A stretch of DNA of 64,000 nucleotides from CAVSRC01 sp963798195 (GCA_963798195.1 CAWCSF010000010.1:682001-746000), one strand, 5' to 3'; numbered from the stretch's first letter, positions 1-9,717 are shown. A program made the numbers and translations. Notes: generated from the sequence alone by a model not told the origin.

Positions 1-589
1 GAGACGGCGTGAAGGCGCGGGGCGACACGTCGAAGAGAATCTCCGCCTCGGTTCGCCAGCCCGCCAGCACGCTGAGGCGACCATAGGTCTTCGACCCCGG
101 CGGGGCGACGATGCGTTCCGCTACCTCCCGCTGGAACATGAGCGTGAGCGACTCGAACCATGGCGGCCACGGGTCGGTCTTGAGCCAGCCGATGAGAAGC
201 GGCGTTGCGATGTTGTAGGGGAGGTTGGCGACGATCCGCGCCGGAGGCGCGGCCAGCGCCGCCATATCGACCGTCAGCGCGTCGGCGGCAACGATGGTAA
301 GCCGGCCGTCAGCGACGGCGGCAATCTCTTCGAGCGCGGCGATGCAGCGGGCGTCGCGCTCAATCGCGATCACATGCCCGGCGCCCTCGGAGAGCAAAGC
401 GCGCGTCAGGCCACCGGGACCCGGCCCGACTTCGACAACCGTCACGCCGGTGAGATCGCCCGAGGCGCGGGCAATCCGCGCGGTCAAGTTGAGATCGAGG
501 AGAAAGTTCTGGCCGAGGTTTTTCTTGGCCTGGAGATCATGACGGGCGATGACGTCGCGGAGCGGCGGCAGGCCGTCAACGGCGCTCAT
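1..589 (-). CDS. rsmA: 16S rRNA (adenine1518/1519-N6)-dimethyltransferase RsmA, C-terminus cut by window edge
   Basis: Dimethylates two adjacent adenines in the 3' terminal hairpin of 16S rRNA during small-subunit maturation, using SAM. About 196 codons are visible; the family is about 275 residues, so the C-terminal helical domain lies outside the window. The start reads MSAVDGLPPLRD, followed by the family signature KKNLGQNFLLD (residues 22-32), the SAM-binding loop EVGPGPGGLT (53-62) and the catalytic NLPY motif (122-125). The ATG overlaps the pdxA stop as ATGA, which fixes the start and indicates translational coupling. The pdxA-rsmA pairing is classical in proteobacteria. Identification is secure. 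Confidence 0.95.
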   Translation of the reverse strand, partial: MSAVDGLPPLRDVIARHDLQAKKNLGQNFLLDLNLTARIARASGDLTGVTVVEVGPGPGGLTRALLSEGAGHVIAIERDARCIAALEEIAAVADGRLTIVAADALTVDMAALAAPPARIVANLPYNIATPLLIGWLKTDPWPPWFESLTLMFQREVAERIVAPPGSKTYGRLSVLAGWRTEAEILFDVSPRAFTPS

Positions 590-1629
590 TGAGCCAGTTC
601 ATTGCGCCTGAGCCCCGCAGCGAGGCGCAGCGCCGCCGCAAGGCTGGTCGGGTCGGCGCCGCCGCTGCCGGCGATGTCGAGCGCCGTGCCGTGGTCAGGC
701 GAGGTGCGGATGAAGGCGAGCCCGAGCGTGACGTTGACGGTCTCGGCGAAGGCGAGAGTCTTGGCCGGGATCAGCGCCTGATCGTGATACATGCAGAGCG
801 CGGCGTCATATCCCGAGCGGGCGGCGGCGTGGAACATCGTATCCGCCGACAGGGGCCCGCGCGCCGCGATGCCCTCGGCGACCAGCGCCGCGATTGCCGG
901 CCGGACGATGCGCTCGTCCTCGTCGCCGATGGCGCCGTGTTCGCCGGCATGGGGGTTGAGCCCGGCGATGGCCAGTCGCGGATTCGGGATAGCGAAGCGA
1001 CGGCTGAGCTCCCGCGCCACCACGCGGCCCGTTTCCACGATGCGCTGTTCGGTCAGCGAAGCAGCCACATCGCGCAAGGGGATGTGGATGGTGACGGGCA
1101 CTGCCTTCAGCTCTGGCCCGGCGAGCATCATCACTGGTGCGCCGGGCTGGCCGGTCCAGGCGGCGGAGAGCGTGCCCAGAAACTCAGTGTGCCCGGGATG
1201 ATTGAACCCCGCGTCGTAAAGGGTCTTCTTGTTGATCGGGTTGGTGACTACGGCGGCGGCGATGCCGGAGCGAACGTCGCCAACGGCGCGGGCGATAGCC
1301 TCGATCACCGCCTGAGCGTTCGACGGATCGGGGACGCCTGCACGCGCTCTCACCGTGGCGATGAGCGGAACCACCGGCAGCGAATCGTCAAAGCGGCCAA
1401 GCGCCTGCTCCGGTGCGATGGTTTCTATCGGGCATTCGATGCCGAGCATGTGCGCGCGGTCCGCCATCACGGCCGGGTCGGCAAGGCAATAGAACGCGGG
1501 CAGGGCCAATTCGCGGCGGCGGGACCAAGCGGCAAGCGTGACGTCCGGACCGATGCCAGATGGTTCGCCCATCGTCAGCGCGAGTGGTTGAAGCGGAAGC
1601 GTCACCTCATGCGCCTCACGCCGGATCAC
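586..1629 (-). CDS. pdxA: 4-hydroxythreonine-4-phosphate dehydrogenase PdxA
   Basis: NAD-dependent, metal-dependent oxidative decarboxylation of 4-phosphohydroxy-L-threonine in DXP-dependent pyridoxal phosphate synthesis; cytoplasmic. The protein has 347 residues, slightly longer than usual because of a short N-terminal extension. Visible motifs are TMGEPSGIGPD (19-29), the substrate loop NHPGHTEFL (143-151), three likely metal-ligand histidines (about H182 in TIHIPL, H227 in NPHAGE, H282 in YHDQ), and TSPDHGTALDIAG near 309-321. The ATG overlaps the surA stop by four bases and the stop overlaps the rsmA start by four bases, so it sits inside a tightly coupled operon. A GTG at residue 9 is an alternative start that would remove the extension. 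Confidence 0.95.
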   Translation of the reverse strand: MIRREAHEVTLPLQPLALTMGEPSGIGPDVTLAAWSRRRELALPAFYCLADPAVMADRAHMLGIECPIETIAPEQALGRFDDSLPVVPLIATVRARAGVPDPSNAQAVIEAIARAVGDVRSGIAAAVVTNPINKKTLYDAGFNHPGHTEFLGTLSAAWTGQPGAPVMMLAGPELKAVPVTIHIPLRDVAASLTEQRIVETGRVVARELSRRFAIPNPRLAIAGLNPHAGEHGAIGDEDERIVRPAIAALVAEGIAARGPLSADTMFHAAARSGYDAALCMYHDQALIPAKTLAFAETVNVTLGLAFIRTSPDHGTALDIAGSGGADPTSLAAALRLAAGLRRNELAQ

Positions 1630-2660
1630 CGGTATTCGATGATCGCGGCCTTACGCAGTTCGGCCATGTAATCCTTGCCGAGGTCCTTCGCCTGCTTGAT
1701 GTAAAGGTCGTTGGTAACCTCGGCGCGTGCCGCCGCCGTGCTCTGGATTTGTTTTGTCGAACAGACCGCGATCAACTCGATGCCCTCGTCGATCTGCGTC
1801 GGGGAAGCGGCCTTGCCAGCCGGCGTTTTCTTGATGTCTTCGCCTTCGGGGCCGCCAAGCTGGGTCGTATCGCGCCGGCCGATGTTCTTCACGACCACGC
1901 CGCGAAGCTGTTTGGCCTGTTCGAGGCTGCTGTCGCAGCCCTTGAAGCGCTGCCGAAACGCTTCGGCTTCGCGCCGCCGCTGCGAGTAAAGCGCCCCGCT
2001 CGACCCTTGCGGCACGACGAAGACGATCTGCTGCAGCATGTATTCGGTCATGGTCAGCTGATTCGGGTCGCCCTTGGCGAGAATGGCGGACGTCACGTCC
2101 TCGGTCTTGATGGTGGCGGTCGCCTGCGTGCGCCGTTGAACGAGCTGCTGCCAGGTTATCTGCGCGCGGAGGCGGTTCTTCAACGAGGACGAGTTGATGC
2201 CGCGCTCGCCCAGTGCTTTGGTGAGTTGCGACGGGTTCAATTTCAGGTTTTGCGCTATCGAGGCATAGGCGCCTTCGACCTGTGCGTCGGGCGCCTTGAT
2301 GCCGCGCTTGCGCCCCTCGTACAACTGCAATGTCTCGTCGATGAGTTCATCGGTAGCGCTCTTGGCGGTCGCCTTCGCCCCGCCGAGCGCCATGAGCTTG
2401 CGGCGCTGCTCGATGTCGTAGTTCGTGATCGGCTGCTCGTTGACCAGCACCGCGATCGAGCTGTTGCCTTTCAGCGTCTGGATTTCCGGCGTGTCGATCT
2501 TGCCGGTGACGGGCGCACCGGTGACCTTGTTGCCGCCGGAGTCGAACAGATCTCCAAGGCCGCCACCGTCGCACGCCGCCAGCCCGATGGAACACGCGAT
2601 GATGAACGCGGAAACGCCTATCGGGCGGATTTTAAGGCTTTGGGGCAAGGTCAAAGGCAT
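1626..2660 (-). CDS. surA: SurA-like periplasmic chaperone (peptidylprolyl isomerase family), probable lipoprotein
   Basis: Probable chaperone for outer-membrane beta-barrels such as LptD, its operon neighbour. The 344-residue protein starts with a hydrophobic signal segment ending in LAAC, which fits a lipobox (Cys about residue 30). That is unusual, since SurA is normally a soluble periplasmic protein. A SurA_N-type helical region follows, including AVLVNEQPITNYDIEQRRKL and the DELIDETLQLYEGRKRGI stretch. The C-terminal half is in the position of a parvulin domain, but I cannot see clear parvulin motifs. An in-frame TTG at 2681 would add seven residues; the ATG at 2660 gives a better signal peptide. 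The stop overlaps pdxA. The role rests mainly on the N-domain and the conserved lptD-surA-pdxA order. Confidence 0.8.
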   Translation of the reverse strand: MPLTLPQSLKIRPIGVSAFIIACSIGLAACDGGGLGDLFDSGGNKVTGAPVTGKIDTPEIQTLKGNSSIAVLVNEQPITNYDIEQRRKLMALGGAKATAKSATDELIDETLQLYEGRKRGIKAPDAQVEGAYASIAQNLKLNPSQLTKALGERGINSSSLKNRLRAQITWQQLVQRRTQATATIKTEDVTSAILAKGDPNQLTMTEYMLQQIVFVVPQGSSGALYSQRRREAEAFRQRFKGCDSSLEQAKQLRGVVVKNIGRRDTTQLGGPEGEDIKKTPAGKAASPTQIDEGIELIAVCSTKQIQSTAAARAEVTNDLYIKQAKDLGKDYMAELRKAAIIEYR

Positions 2661-2794
2661 TCCCTGGACTGGGCACCGCAACTTGGCGGCACAGATAGCA
2701 TGGCAGCACGCCGCGATGCGAGGTTATCGCCGGGTGGCGGTGGCGCATCATTGCCGGGAATCTGGCGAAATAAAGGGGGCCGCAATGACACGTG

Positions 2795-5176
2795 TCAGTT
2801 GGACTGGAGGTTCGTCTGCAACGAGGTGTCGCCCAGCGTGCGCAGTTGCAGGCGGAAATTCAGGAACCTGCTGGGGGTGACGTCCGTGTAGCTGTCGCGT
2901 GTTTCGTTGTAGGCGATGGCAAATGTCACGCACTCGTTGTCGAAAGCGAGACCGAGGCTGTGACTGGCCACGGCGTTGTTCTGGATGTCGTAGGTGGCCG
3001 TACCGAAAGCCCGCCAATTCTCCGACAGATTGATGGAGCCGGCGCCGCGAATGACCGAAGCCGACGCGAGCGGTGTGCTGTAGGGGTTGTCGCGCAGATA
3101 GATGTAGGCTGCGGACGCGCTCACCGGGCCAAGAGCGGCGGTCGCTTCGATCTCGGCCCGCTTGATATTGAAGTTGCTCTCGTCGAAGCGGCCGTTAGCC
3201 GTGATGCGCGGTCCAAGCCCGGTGTCCAGCGCAACGCCGGCAACGTAGTCTGACGCTGCGGTATCGAGGCCCGACAGCGCCCCGCCAACGCCGGCAAGGT
3301 CTGGCATGGCGTAGGGGTTTGTTCCGGCAAGGTGCAGGGACTGGCCAATGGTCGCGTCCACCATGGCGCCGTTGTCGAATGCGCCATTGTAGTGAATGCC
3401 GTAGTTCAGGCGGGTGCCGCCTTCTTCCCGATCAAACCCCGAGAACTTGTCGTGGTCGAAAAGGCTGGCGACGTCGAACACGAGGCTCTGCGCGTCGTTG
3501 TTCGGAAGCACCCCTGCCGACATCTCGTCCGGGCGCACGATCAACTGTACCCGCGGCTCGATGATGTGTGTCGCACCCGGCGCCGTTGCGAGTATCGGCA
3601 GGCTCCAGTCCACGCCGACCGTGGGCATGAATCGGAAAGCCGTGCTGTCAGTCGTGACGCCGCTGGTGGCAACGGTGAACTGATTGCCCAGGAAGAACGC
3701 ATCTCCGCGCACCGAGGCGAACGGCGTGATGACCTGGCCCATGGGGCCGATGAAGCGTCGCTGCCAGTCGATCTGCTTCGTCGCGCGTACGAAGGTTCCC
3801 GCGGTGCCATGGGTGTACGGGTATGGGGCGGAAACGGAATTGTACCCGAACGGGTCATCCTCATCCCGATAAAGCGTTGTCAGGTTTGACGTAAACGAGA
3901 GTTCGCCGCCGAAAACCGGGTGGTCGGCATACTTCGTGCTGTCGATCTCGCCGACGATCGGCTGGCGGCCTTGGTTGAACCGATCAGGATAGATCAGTTT
4001 GGGATCGCCCTGATTGGTCAGGATCGTGTAGTACGACGCCCGCGCCTCGAAGAAATTGCGATCCCTCAGTCCGGTGAGGTGGATCGTGGAGATCGTCTCC
4101 GCCGAGTCGTCGTTCAGGACATTGTAGTCGCGCGTGAATGTGCGATCAGACGAGAGCGTCCCGTTCCAGCCCAGCGTCCAGTCCTGGTTGAGGTAGAACT
4201 CGCCGGTCGTATTGATGCCGCCGCGGAAATTTCTGTAGCCGGGTGACGTTGTGGCAAAAGCATCCGGCGCCATTTGGTAGATGCCAGCGGCGCGCACCGT
4301 GTACTGGCCGTTGCTCAGGCGCTGGCGATACTCCACATCACCAAGAACGCCCTGCCGCGACAGCAGCGTCGGTGTGAATGTGATGTCCTTGTCCGGCGCG
4401 ATTGCCCAGAAATAGGGAAGGGACGCAAAGGCACCGAGCTTTTCGGCGTAGCCGATGTTCGGTGTCAGGAAGCCGGACTTCCGCTTCACCGTCGGATCGG
4501 GAACCGCGAAATACGGCAGCCACGCGACCGGTACGCCGAAAAACTCAAGCTTGGCGTCGGTGAAATAGACGGTGTGTTCCTTGTGGTTCACCACGATCTT
4601 GCGGGCGCGGACATTCCAGAACGGCGGTTTGTCCGGGTTGTCCTTGCAAGGCTCGCACGCCGTGTAGGTGCCATTGTTGAAGGTAGTCGTCTCGCCGCCG
4701 GCGCGCTCGGCGCTCTCGGCGGTGAAATGGGTGCGGTCGGCCGTATCGACGCGCAATGACTGGACGAAGCCGTCGCCGAAATCGTCGGTGATGTCGATGT
4801 ACTCGGTGTAGAAGATTGCGCCCGACGGATCGACCAGCTTCACATGGCCCGACGCGATCAACCGGCCCGTGGCCTTGTTGTACGCGACCTTCTCCGCCTC
4901 GAGCGTGTAGCCGCCATAGTAGATCTTGACGTTGCCGACCGCGGAGACCGTGTTGTTGTCGTAGTCGTAAACGAGCTGATCCAACTCGACGAGCATCTTC
5001 TCGCCGGCCGGCACGGAGGGCATCTCGAACCCGCTATTCGACGGCTCAGCCGCGCGGACGTCGGGTGGAGAAATTACCAGCAGCAACAGGGCGGCGAGCG
5101 CGGCACACACAACTCCGCGACCCGACAAGCGGCCGATATGGACCCAACCAGCGATTCGGGTCGCCCCCCCGCTCAT
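2795..5176 (-). CDS. lptD: LPS-assembly protein LptD (outer-membrane translocon)
   Basis: Outer-membrane beta-barrel that, with LptE, inserts LPS into the outer leaflet. The protein has 793 residues. A signal peptide (hydrophobic core about residues 20-36, cleavage near VRAAEPS) is followed by the OstA/LptA-like periplasmic domain (LVYDYDNNTVSAVGNVKIYY, then YTLEAEKVAYNKATGRLIAS). The barrel follows, with the family stretch FFGVPVAWLPYFAVPDP and KSGFLTPNIGY. It ends in aromatic/hydrophobic alternating strands. The frame is open upstream to 5284, but the ATG at 5176 overlaps the lptG stop as ATGA and begins just before the signal peptide, so I choose it. CEPCKD probably contributes to the disulfide network of the family. 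No lptE is visible here. Confidence 0.93.
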   Translation of the reverse strand: MSGGATRIAGWVHIGRLSGRGVVCAALAALLLLVISPPDVRAAEPSNSGFEMPSVPAGEKMLVELDQLVYDYDNNTVSAVGNVKIYYGGYTLEAEKVAYNKATGRLIASGHVKLVDPSGAIFYTEYIDITDDFGDGFVQSLRVDTADRTHFTAESAERAGGETTTFNNGTYTACEPCKDNPDKPPFWNVRARKIVVNHKEHTVYFTDAKLEFFGVPVAWLPYFAVPDPTVKRKSGFLTPNIGYAEKLGAFASLPYFWAIAPDKDITFTPTLLSRQGVLGDVEYRQRLSNGQYTVRAAGIYQMAPDAFATTSPGYRNFRGGINTTGEFYLNQDWTLGWNGTLSSDRTFTRDYNVLNDDSAETISTIHLTGLRDRNFFEARASYYTILTNQGDPKLIYPDRFNQGRQPIVGEIDSTKYADHPVFGGELSFTSNLTTLYRDEDDPFGYNSVSAPYPYTHGTAGTFVRATKQIDWQRRFIGPMGQVITPFASVRGDAFFLGNQFTVATSGVTTDSTAFRFMPTVGVDWSLPILATAPGATHIIEPRVQLIVRPDEMSAGVLPNNDAQSLVFDVASLFDHDKFSGFDREEGGTRLNYGIHYNGAFDNGAMVDATIGQSLHLAGTNPYAMPDLAGVGGALSGLDTAASDYVAGVALDTGLGPRITANGRFDESNFNIKRAEIEATAALGPVSASAAYIYLRDNPYSTPLASASVIRGAGSINLSENWRAFGTATYDIQNNAVASHSLGLAFDNECVTFAIAYNETRDSYTDVTPSRFLNFRLQLRTLGDTSLQTNLQSN

Positions 5177-6282
5177 CCATCCTCCAGGTGCAGGAGCACC
5201 GTTATGCCAATCAACGTCGCTACAATCGCAGGCAACCAAGCAGCCAGTGGCGGGGGGACAATCCCACCACTCCCCAAATCCCAAGCAATCTTCATCAGAA
5301 CATAAAGCATGAAGCCCACAGCCACGCCAGTGATAATCATCCAGCCAACGTCCCGGGAACGGGAGAATCTCAACGAAACGTTGGCCGCGATCAGCACCAT
5401 GGCCAGGAGCAAAATCGGGCGGGAAAGCAGGGCATTGTACTGAAGGACGAAGCGGTCGGAGGAGACACCGGCACGCTGGGCCGAAGTCGCGAGGGCCCTA
5501 AGCGACCAAAACGAAACAGAATCAAGCTGTAAGAACGTTCTCTTGACCTCGCCTTCGGTCAGGTCGGTTGGCAGTGGATAAACGGCGACATGGCGCGGCG
5601 TGTCGCTGGGCGCCGTTACGGTCGCATCCTCCAGGCGCCACTCGCCCGGGTAGTAGTGGGCTTTCGTGGCGTCTATCCGTTCGCGAAATTTCCCTCCAGG
5701 ATCAAATACATAGGCCGTCGCGCCAAGCAGGCCGAGACCGTCGTCGTATGACTGGGGGGCTCCGATGATCGATTCTGAGCCGGGTGTTGCCTGGCGGACC
5801 CAGACTGGACCGTCCCGCGACTCGACTGGCTGCTGGCCGTTGGTGATGACCATCGCAGTCAGCTGATTCGACCAGTTGAGCAGCGCCGCCGCCATGGGGT
5901 TGTAGAGCGCCGTGCCGACGATGCCGAACAGCAGGCCAACGATGCAGGCCGGTAGCAGGAACTGCCAGGCGGAGACTCCGGCCGCTCGCGCCACGACCAC
6001 TTCCAGCCGCCTGTTGGCGATGACGAACGCCGCGATCGAGCCGTAGAGGACGGCGAAGGGCAGGGAGTCCTCGGTCACGCTGGGGACCCGGAAGAGGACG
6101 ACCACTGCGAGCGTTAGCCCGCCACCGAAGTCGCCTTTGAAGGCCCGGTTGAAGAACTCAATGTAGGTGATCACCGTGATCAGCAGCACGCCGATCAGGA
6201 AGATCGAGCCCACCATCTTGGTGAAGTGGCGGGCAAAATAGAGCGAGAGAGTTCTGGCTGAACATGCGCGACTGCTATCCAC
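5173..6282 (-). CDS. lptG: LPS export ABC transporter permease LptG
   Basis: Inner-membrane permease that forms the LptB2FG extractor with LptF. The protein has 369 residues with membrane segments at the N-terminus (after LYFARHF) and in a C-terminal block (about 270-365), around a periplasmic jellyroll. I place the start at the GTG at 6282, which overlaps the end of lptF in another frame; it gives the expected length and the typical start SLYFARHFTKMVGSIFLIG. The open frame runs further upstream to 6411, but that extension lies inside lptF and is arginine-rich shadow sequence. An SD-like GCGAGG sits just upstream. The stop overlaps the lptD start. Confidence 0.92.
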   Translation of the reverse strand: MDSSRACSARTLSLYFARHFTKMVGSIFLIGVLLITVITYIEFFNRAFKGDFGGGLTLAVVVLFRVPSVTEDSLPFAVLYGSIAAFVIANRRLEVVVARAAGVSAWQFLLPACIVGLLFGIVGTALYNPMAAALLNWSNQLTAMVITNGQQPVESRDGPVWVRQATPGSESIIGAPQSYDDGLGLLGATAYVFDPGGKFRERIDATKAHYYPGEWRLEDATVTAPSDTPRHVAVYPLPTDLTEGEVKRTFLQLDSVSFWSLRALATSAQRAGVSSDRFVLQYNALLSRPILLLAMVLIAANVSLRFSRSRDVGWMIITGVAVGFMLYVLMKIAWDLGSGGIVPPPLAAWLPAIVATLIGITVLLHLEDG

Positions 6283-7459
6283 CGCCTCGCGCGGTCGCCG
6301 CTCCACTGCCGAAGAGCCCGCTGATGCGCCCAAAGAGAAGTTCGCCGAACGCGACCACCTTTTCCGGCGCCTGTATCTGATTGCCGCTGAGGACAAGCAG
6401 TGCCGAGACAATCGTCCCGCCGAGCGGGATGGCGTACATCAGAATGATCGCCGTCGTGCTTGTCTCTCCGATGCCGGGCAGGAAGACGCCGATAGCACGG
6501 AGCACCACTGTGATCACGACAGCTATGGTGACACTCGCGGTTCGCCCTTGCCGTGCAGACTGCGCCTGCCCCAGGAACACCAGCGGCAATACGGCAAATA
6601 GAAGCGCGTAGAGGGGTGCGGACAGCCGGTTGTGAAGCTCGGCGCGGTATTTGCCGGGGAACTGGCGGAAGTAGCTGTCCTCCGGATCCGGGCTCAGCAG
6701 ATAGGCCGTGCTCTGTTCGGGAGGTCGCAGTTGTGGCGTTGTCCCGCCACTGGCGAACGACGACAGGTCGAACGCGTAGGAGCTGAACTCGATCATCGAG
6801 ATCGACCGGTCGGTCTTGTTGTGCTGCTGAATGGTGCCGTTACTCATGATCAGGAACAGGCCGATCGGGTTCTCCAGCACGGCACCCCGTTCGGCGAGGT
6901 AGGTTGAGGCGACGTTCGCTTCGCGCTCGTCGGCGACGAAGATGCCCTGGAGGGTTCCGTCGGGATTGCGGCCGCGGATGTGGATGGTAAGTCCGGCGGC
7001 CGGCCGCATGAACTGCCCCGGCTTGAGCACGGCCGTCAGAATGTCGCCGCGTATGTTGGTGATCAGGTACTGCCACGACCGCAGCGACAGCGGAGCGAAA
7101 TAAAGCGTCATTGAGCCCACCATCAGCGTGACGACCAGGCCGATGAGCAGCACCGGCTTGAGGACCACCGACTGGCCAGCGCCACTGGCGTTGATGACCA
7201 CGAGCTCCGAGTCGGCGTTGAGGTTCGTGAACGCGTAAATGACGGAGATCAGCAGCGCCACCGGCAGCACGATACTGACCAGTGCCGGAATCAGCAGGGC
7301 CGAGACGAAGAAGAACGTCCAGATCGTCTGTCCGTTGGCGGTTACCAGATCGAACTGACGCAGCGCCTGCGACAGCCAGACCATCGTTCCCAACGAAACA
7401 AAGACCAGCGTGACCGCGCCGCCGATCTTCCTGAAGATGTACTGCTCGATGAGCTTCAT
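6275..7459 (-). CDS. lptF: LPS export ABC transporter permease LptF
   Basis: Partner of LptG in extracting LPS from the inner membrane. The 394-residue protein opens with MKLIEQYIFRKIGGAVTLVF, the usual LptF start, followed by an N-terminal membrane block (to about residue 130), a periplasmic domain, and a C-terminal block (about 275-370, LYALLFAVLPLVFLGQAQSA onwards). It is the first gene of the minus-strand operon and faces pepA across about 160 bases. Its last codons overlap the proposed GTG start of lptG by eight bases. Confidence 0.93.
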   Translation of the reverse strand: MKLIEQYIFRKIGGAVTLVFVSLGTMVWLSQALRQFDLVTANGQTIWTFFFVSALLIPALVSIVLPVALLISVIYAFTNLNADSELVVINASGAGQSVVLKPVLLIGLVVTLMVGSMTLYFAPLSLRSWQYLITNIRGDILTAVLKPGQFMRPAAGLTIHIRGRNPDGTLQGIFVADEREANVASTYLAERGAVLENPIGLFLIMSNGTIQQHNKTDRSISMIEFSSYAFDLSSFASGGTTPQLRPPEQSTAYLLSPDPEDSYFRQFPGKYRAELHNRLSAPLYALLFAVLPLVFLGQAQSARQGRTASVTIAVVITVVLRAIGVFLPGIGETSTTAIILMYAIPLGGTIVSALLVLSGNQIQAPEKVVAFGELLFGRISGLFGSGAATARGGG

Positions 7460-7622
7460 ATGCCCCCTCGGGCAAACGCCGATACAAGCCGGCGATTATG
7501 GAGCCATTGCTGCATTGCGCAACAGGCGCAATCGGCGCAGGCCTGATCGGGTGTTCGCCGCCGTTTCCTCTGCTATCGTGCTGGCGTAACCCGCCAATTC
7601 GACCCGCCCCAGGACCCCCGTC

Positions 7623-9122
7623 ATGACCGATCTCGCCCGAATCGCCTTCACCAAACCCGGCCGGAAGTTGTCCGGCACGGTCGTCGCCCTGGTCGGCGAG
7701 GATCTGCTGCTCGGCCCGCAGGCGCGTGCGCTCGGCCTCGATGGCCTCGTGGGCCGCGCGGCCGCAACAACCGAGTTCAAGGGAAACGCCAAGGCTGTCC
7801 TCGACCTGCTGGCGCCGGCGGGCGCCGATTTCGACCGGCTGATCCTGATCGGCACCGGCAAGCCCACCGACATCATCGACAAGGACTGGGTCGAGCTTGG
7901 CGGCGCTGCCATGGGCGCGCTGGGCAGGACGAAGGCGGCGACCGTGCTCTTCGAGCGTCCGGACGGACGCCGGCTCGGCAAGTTTGCGGCGGCCGACTTC
8001 GCGCTGGGCATGAAGCTCCGCGCCTATGCCTTCGACAACTACAAGACCGGTGGAAACGAGACCAACAAGGGCGCGCGCAAGGAACCGGTCGAAGTGACGA
8101 TCGCCGTCACCGATCTGGTCGCAACCAAGTCGGCGTGGACTAACCGCGGCGCCGTCGCGGACGGTGTTCTGCTGGCGCGCGACCTCGTCAACGAACCGCC
8201 GAATGTCCTCGGACCGGTCGAATTCGCCGAGCGCGCCCGCGCGCTAAGGAAGGTCGGCGTTGATGTCGAGGTGCTGACCGAGGCGGAGATGAAGAAGCGC
8301 GGCATGCGTGCGCTGCTCGGCGTCGCGCAGGGCTCTTCACGTCCGCCGCGCATGGTCGTCATGCGCTGGAATGGTGGCCGCGCCAAGGATCAGCCGGTTG
8401 CTTTCGTCGGCAAGGGCGTCGTGTTCGATACGGGCGGCATTTCGATCAAGCCGTCCGGCGGTATGGAAGACATGAAGGGCGACATGGCTGGCGCCGCGGC
8501 CGTGACCGGATTGATGTTCGCGCTCGCCGGGCGGAAGGCCAAGGTCAACGCCGTCGGTGTGATCGGCATTGTCGAGAATATGCCGGACGGCAACGCCCAG
8601 CGCCCCGGCGACATTGTCGAGGCCATGACCGGGCGCACGATCGAGATCATCAACACCGATGCCGAGGGCCGCCTCGTGCTCGCCGATGCGATCGCCTACA
8701 CCGAGGAGCGCTTCAAGCCGCGCTTCATGATCGACCTGGCGACGCTGACCGGCGCGGTCATCGTGGCGCTCGGCCATCATTACGCTGGCATGTATGCGAC
8801 CGAGGATGGGCTGGCCAACGCCCTGTCGGCGGCAGGCGATGCCACCGGCGAACGCGTGTGGCGCATGCCGCTTGCGAAGGAATACGACAAGCAGATCGAC
8901 TCCAGGTTCGCCAACGTGAAGAACGCGGGCGGCCGCGATGCAGGGTCAATCACCGCGGCGCATTTCATCAAACGCTTCGTCAAGGATACCTCGTGGGTCC
9001 ACCTCGACATCGCGGGGACCGGCTTCGGATCGCCGCAAACCGAGGTCAATCGCTCGTGGGCTTCCGGCTGGGGCGTGCGTCTGCTCGACCGGCTGGTTGC
9101 GGACAAGTACGAGCGTCGATGA
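7623..9122 (+). CDS. pepA: leucyl aminopeptidase PepA (M17 family)
   Basis: Di-zinc (or Mn) aminopeptidase that removes N-terminal residues from peptides; some homologues also bind DNA. The 499-residue protein has an N-terminal macro-like domain and the C-terminal catalytic domain with the M17 signature NTDAEGRLVLADA near residue 344, the metal/lysine region GKGVVFDTGGISIKPS near 262 and GMEDMKGDMAGAAAV. The length matches the family. The start ATG at 7623 follows a divergent promoter region shared with lptF. The TGA overlaps the holC ATG as ATGA. Confidence 0.95.
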   Translation: MTDLARIAFTKPGRKLSGTVVALVGEDLLLGPQARALGLDGLVGRAAATTEFKGNAKAVLDLLAPAGADFDRLILIGTGKPTDIIDKDWVELGGAAMGALGRTKAATVLFERPDGRRLGKFAAADFALGMKLRAYAFDNYKTGGNETNKGARKEPVEVTIAVTDLVATKSAWTNRGAVADGVLLARDLVNEPPNVLGPVEFAERARALRKVGVDVEVLTEAEMKKRGMRALLGVAQGSSRPPRMVVMRWNGGRAKDQPVAFVGKGVVFDTGGISIKPSGGMEDMKGDMAGAAAVTGLMFALAGRKAKVNAVGVIGIVENMPDGNAQRPGDIVEAMTGRTIEIINTDAEGRLVLADAIAYTEERFKPRFMIDLATLTGAVIVALGHHYAGMYATEDGLANALSAAGDATGERVWRMPLAKEYDKQIDSRFANVKNAGGRDAGSITAAHFIKRFVKDTSWVHLDIAGTGFGSPQTEVNRSWASGWGVRLLDRLVADKYERR

Positions 9123-9568
9123 CGGAGGTCCTTTTCTACCACCTGCAGAATCAGCCGCTGGAAGGCGTGCTGGCCGGTCTGCTGGAGAAGTGCCTCGAGC
9201 GGCAGTGGCGGGCGGTCGTGCAGGTCGGCTCGGATGAGCGACGCGATGCGATCGACGCGCATCTATGGACCTATCGCGACGATGGTTTTCTGCCGCACGG
9301 AACGGCGAAAGACGGCCACGCCGAAGCGCAGCCGGTCTGGCTGACCACCGCTGACGACAATCCCAACCGTGCCGCCGTGCGTTTTCTGGCCGACGGCGCC
9401 GAACTCGCCGACTTCGAGGGCTACGAACGAATCGTGCTGCTATTCGACGGCAACGACCCGGACGCCGTCGACAAGGCGCGTGAGTCCTGGAAAGCGGCGA
9501 AGGCGTCCGGCCACGACGCTACATACTGGCAGCAATCGGAACAGGGCCGCTGGGAAAAGAAGGCCTGA
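9119..9568 (+). CDS. holC: DNA polymerase III chi subunit HolC
   Basis: Clamp-loader accessory subunit that links the DNA polymerase III holoenzyme to single-strand binding protein. The 149-residue product starts MTEVLFYHLQNQPLEGVL and has the family features QVGSDERRDAIDAHLWTYRD, DGFLPHG and, toward the end, ERIVLLFDGNDPDAVDKAR. The start is fixed by the ATGA overlap with pepA; pepA-holC is a conserved pair. Length is typical. Confidence 0.93.
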   Translation: MTEVLFYHLQNQPLEGVLAGLLEKCLERQWRAVVQVGSDERRDAIDAHLWTYRDDGFLPHGTAKDGHAEAQPVWLTTADDNPNRAAVRFLADGAELADFEGYERIVLLFDGNDPDAVDKARESWKAAKASGHDATYWQQSEQGRWEKKA

Positions 9569-9717
9569 TCTCGGCGAAATTGTTCCAATTGGATGCGTTA
9601 GGCTCCGATTAAGACTGCCCGGAAAAATGACGATGCCGAGCCGTCGCCCGTAAGCCGCCCTTTCCTCCGAACGCCTATCGTTCCCGCGCACCAAGGCACG
9701 CGTCAGGAAAAGCGAAC

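Noticed and set aside
5177..5284. Longer N-terminus for LptD
   Set aside because: It would put residues in front of a clear signal peptide and lies inside lptG; the ATG overlapping the lptG stop is better.
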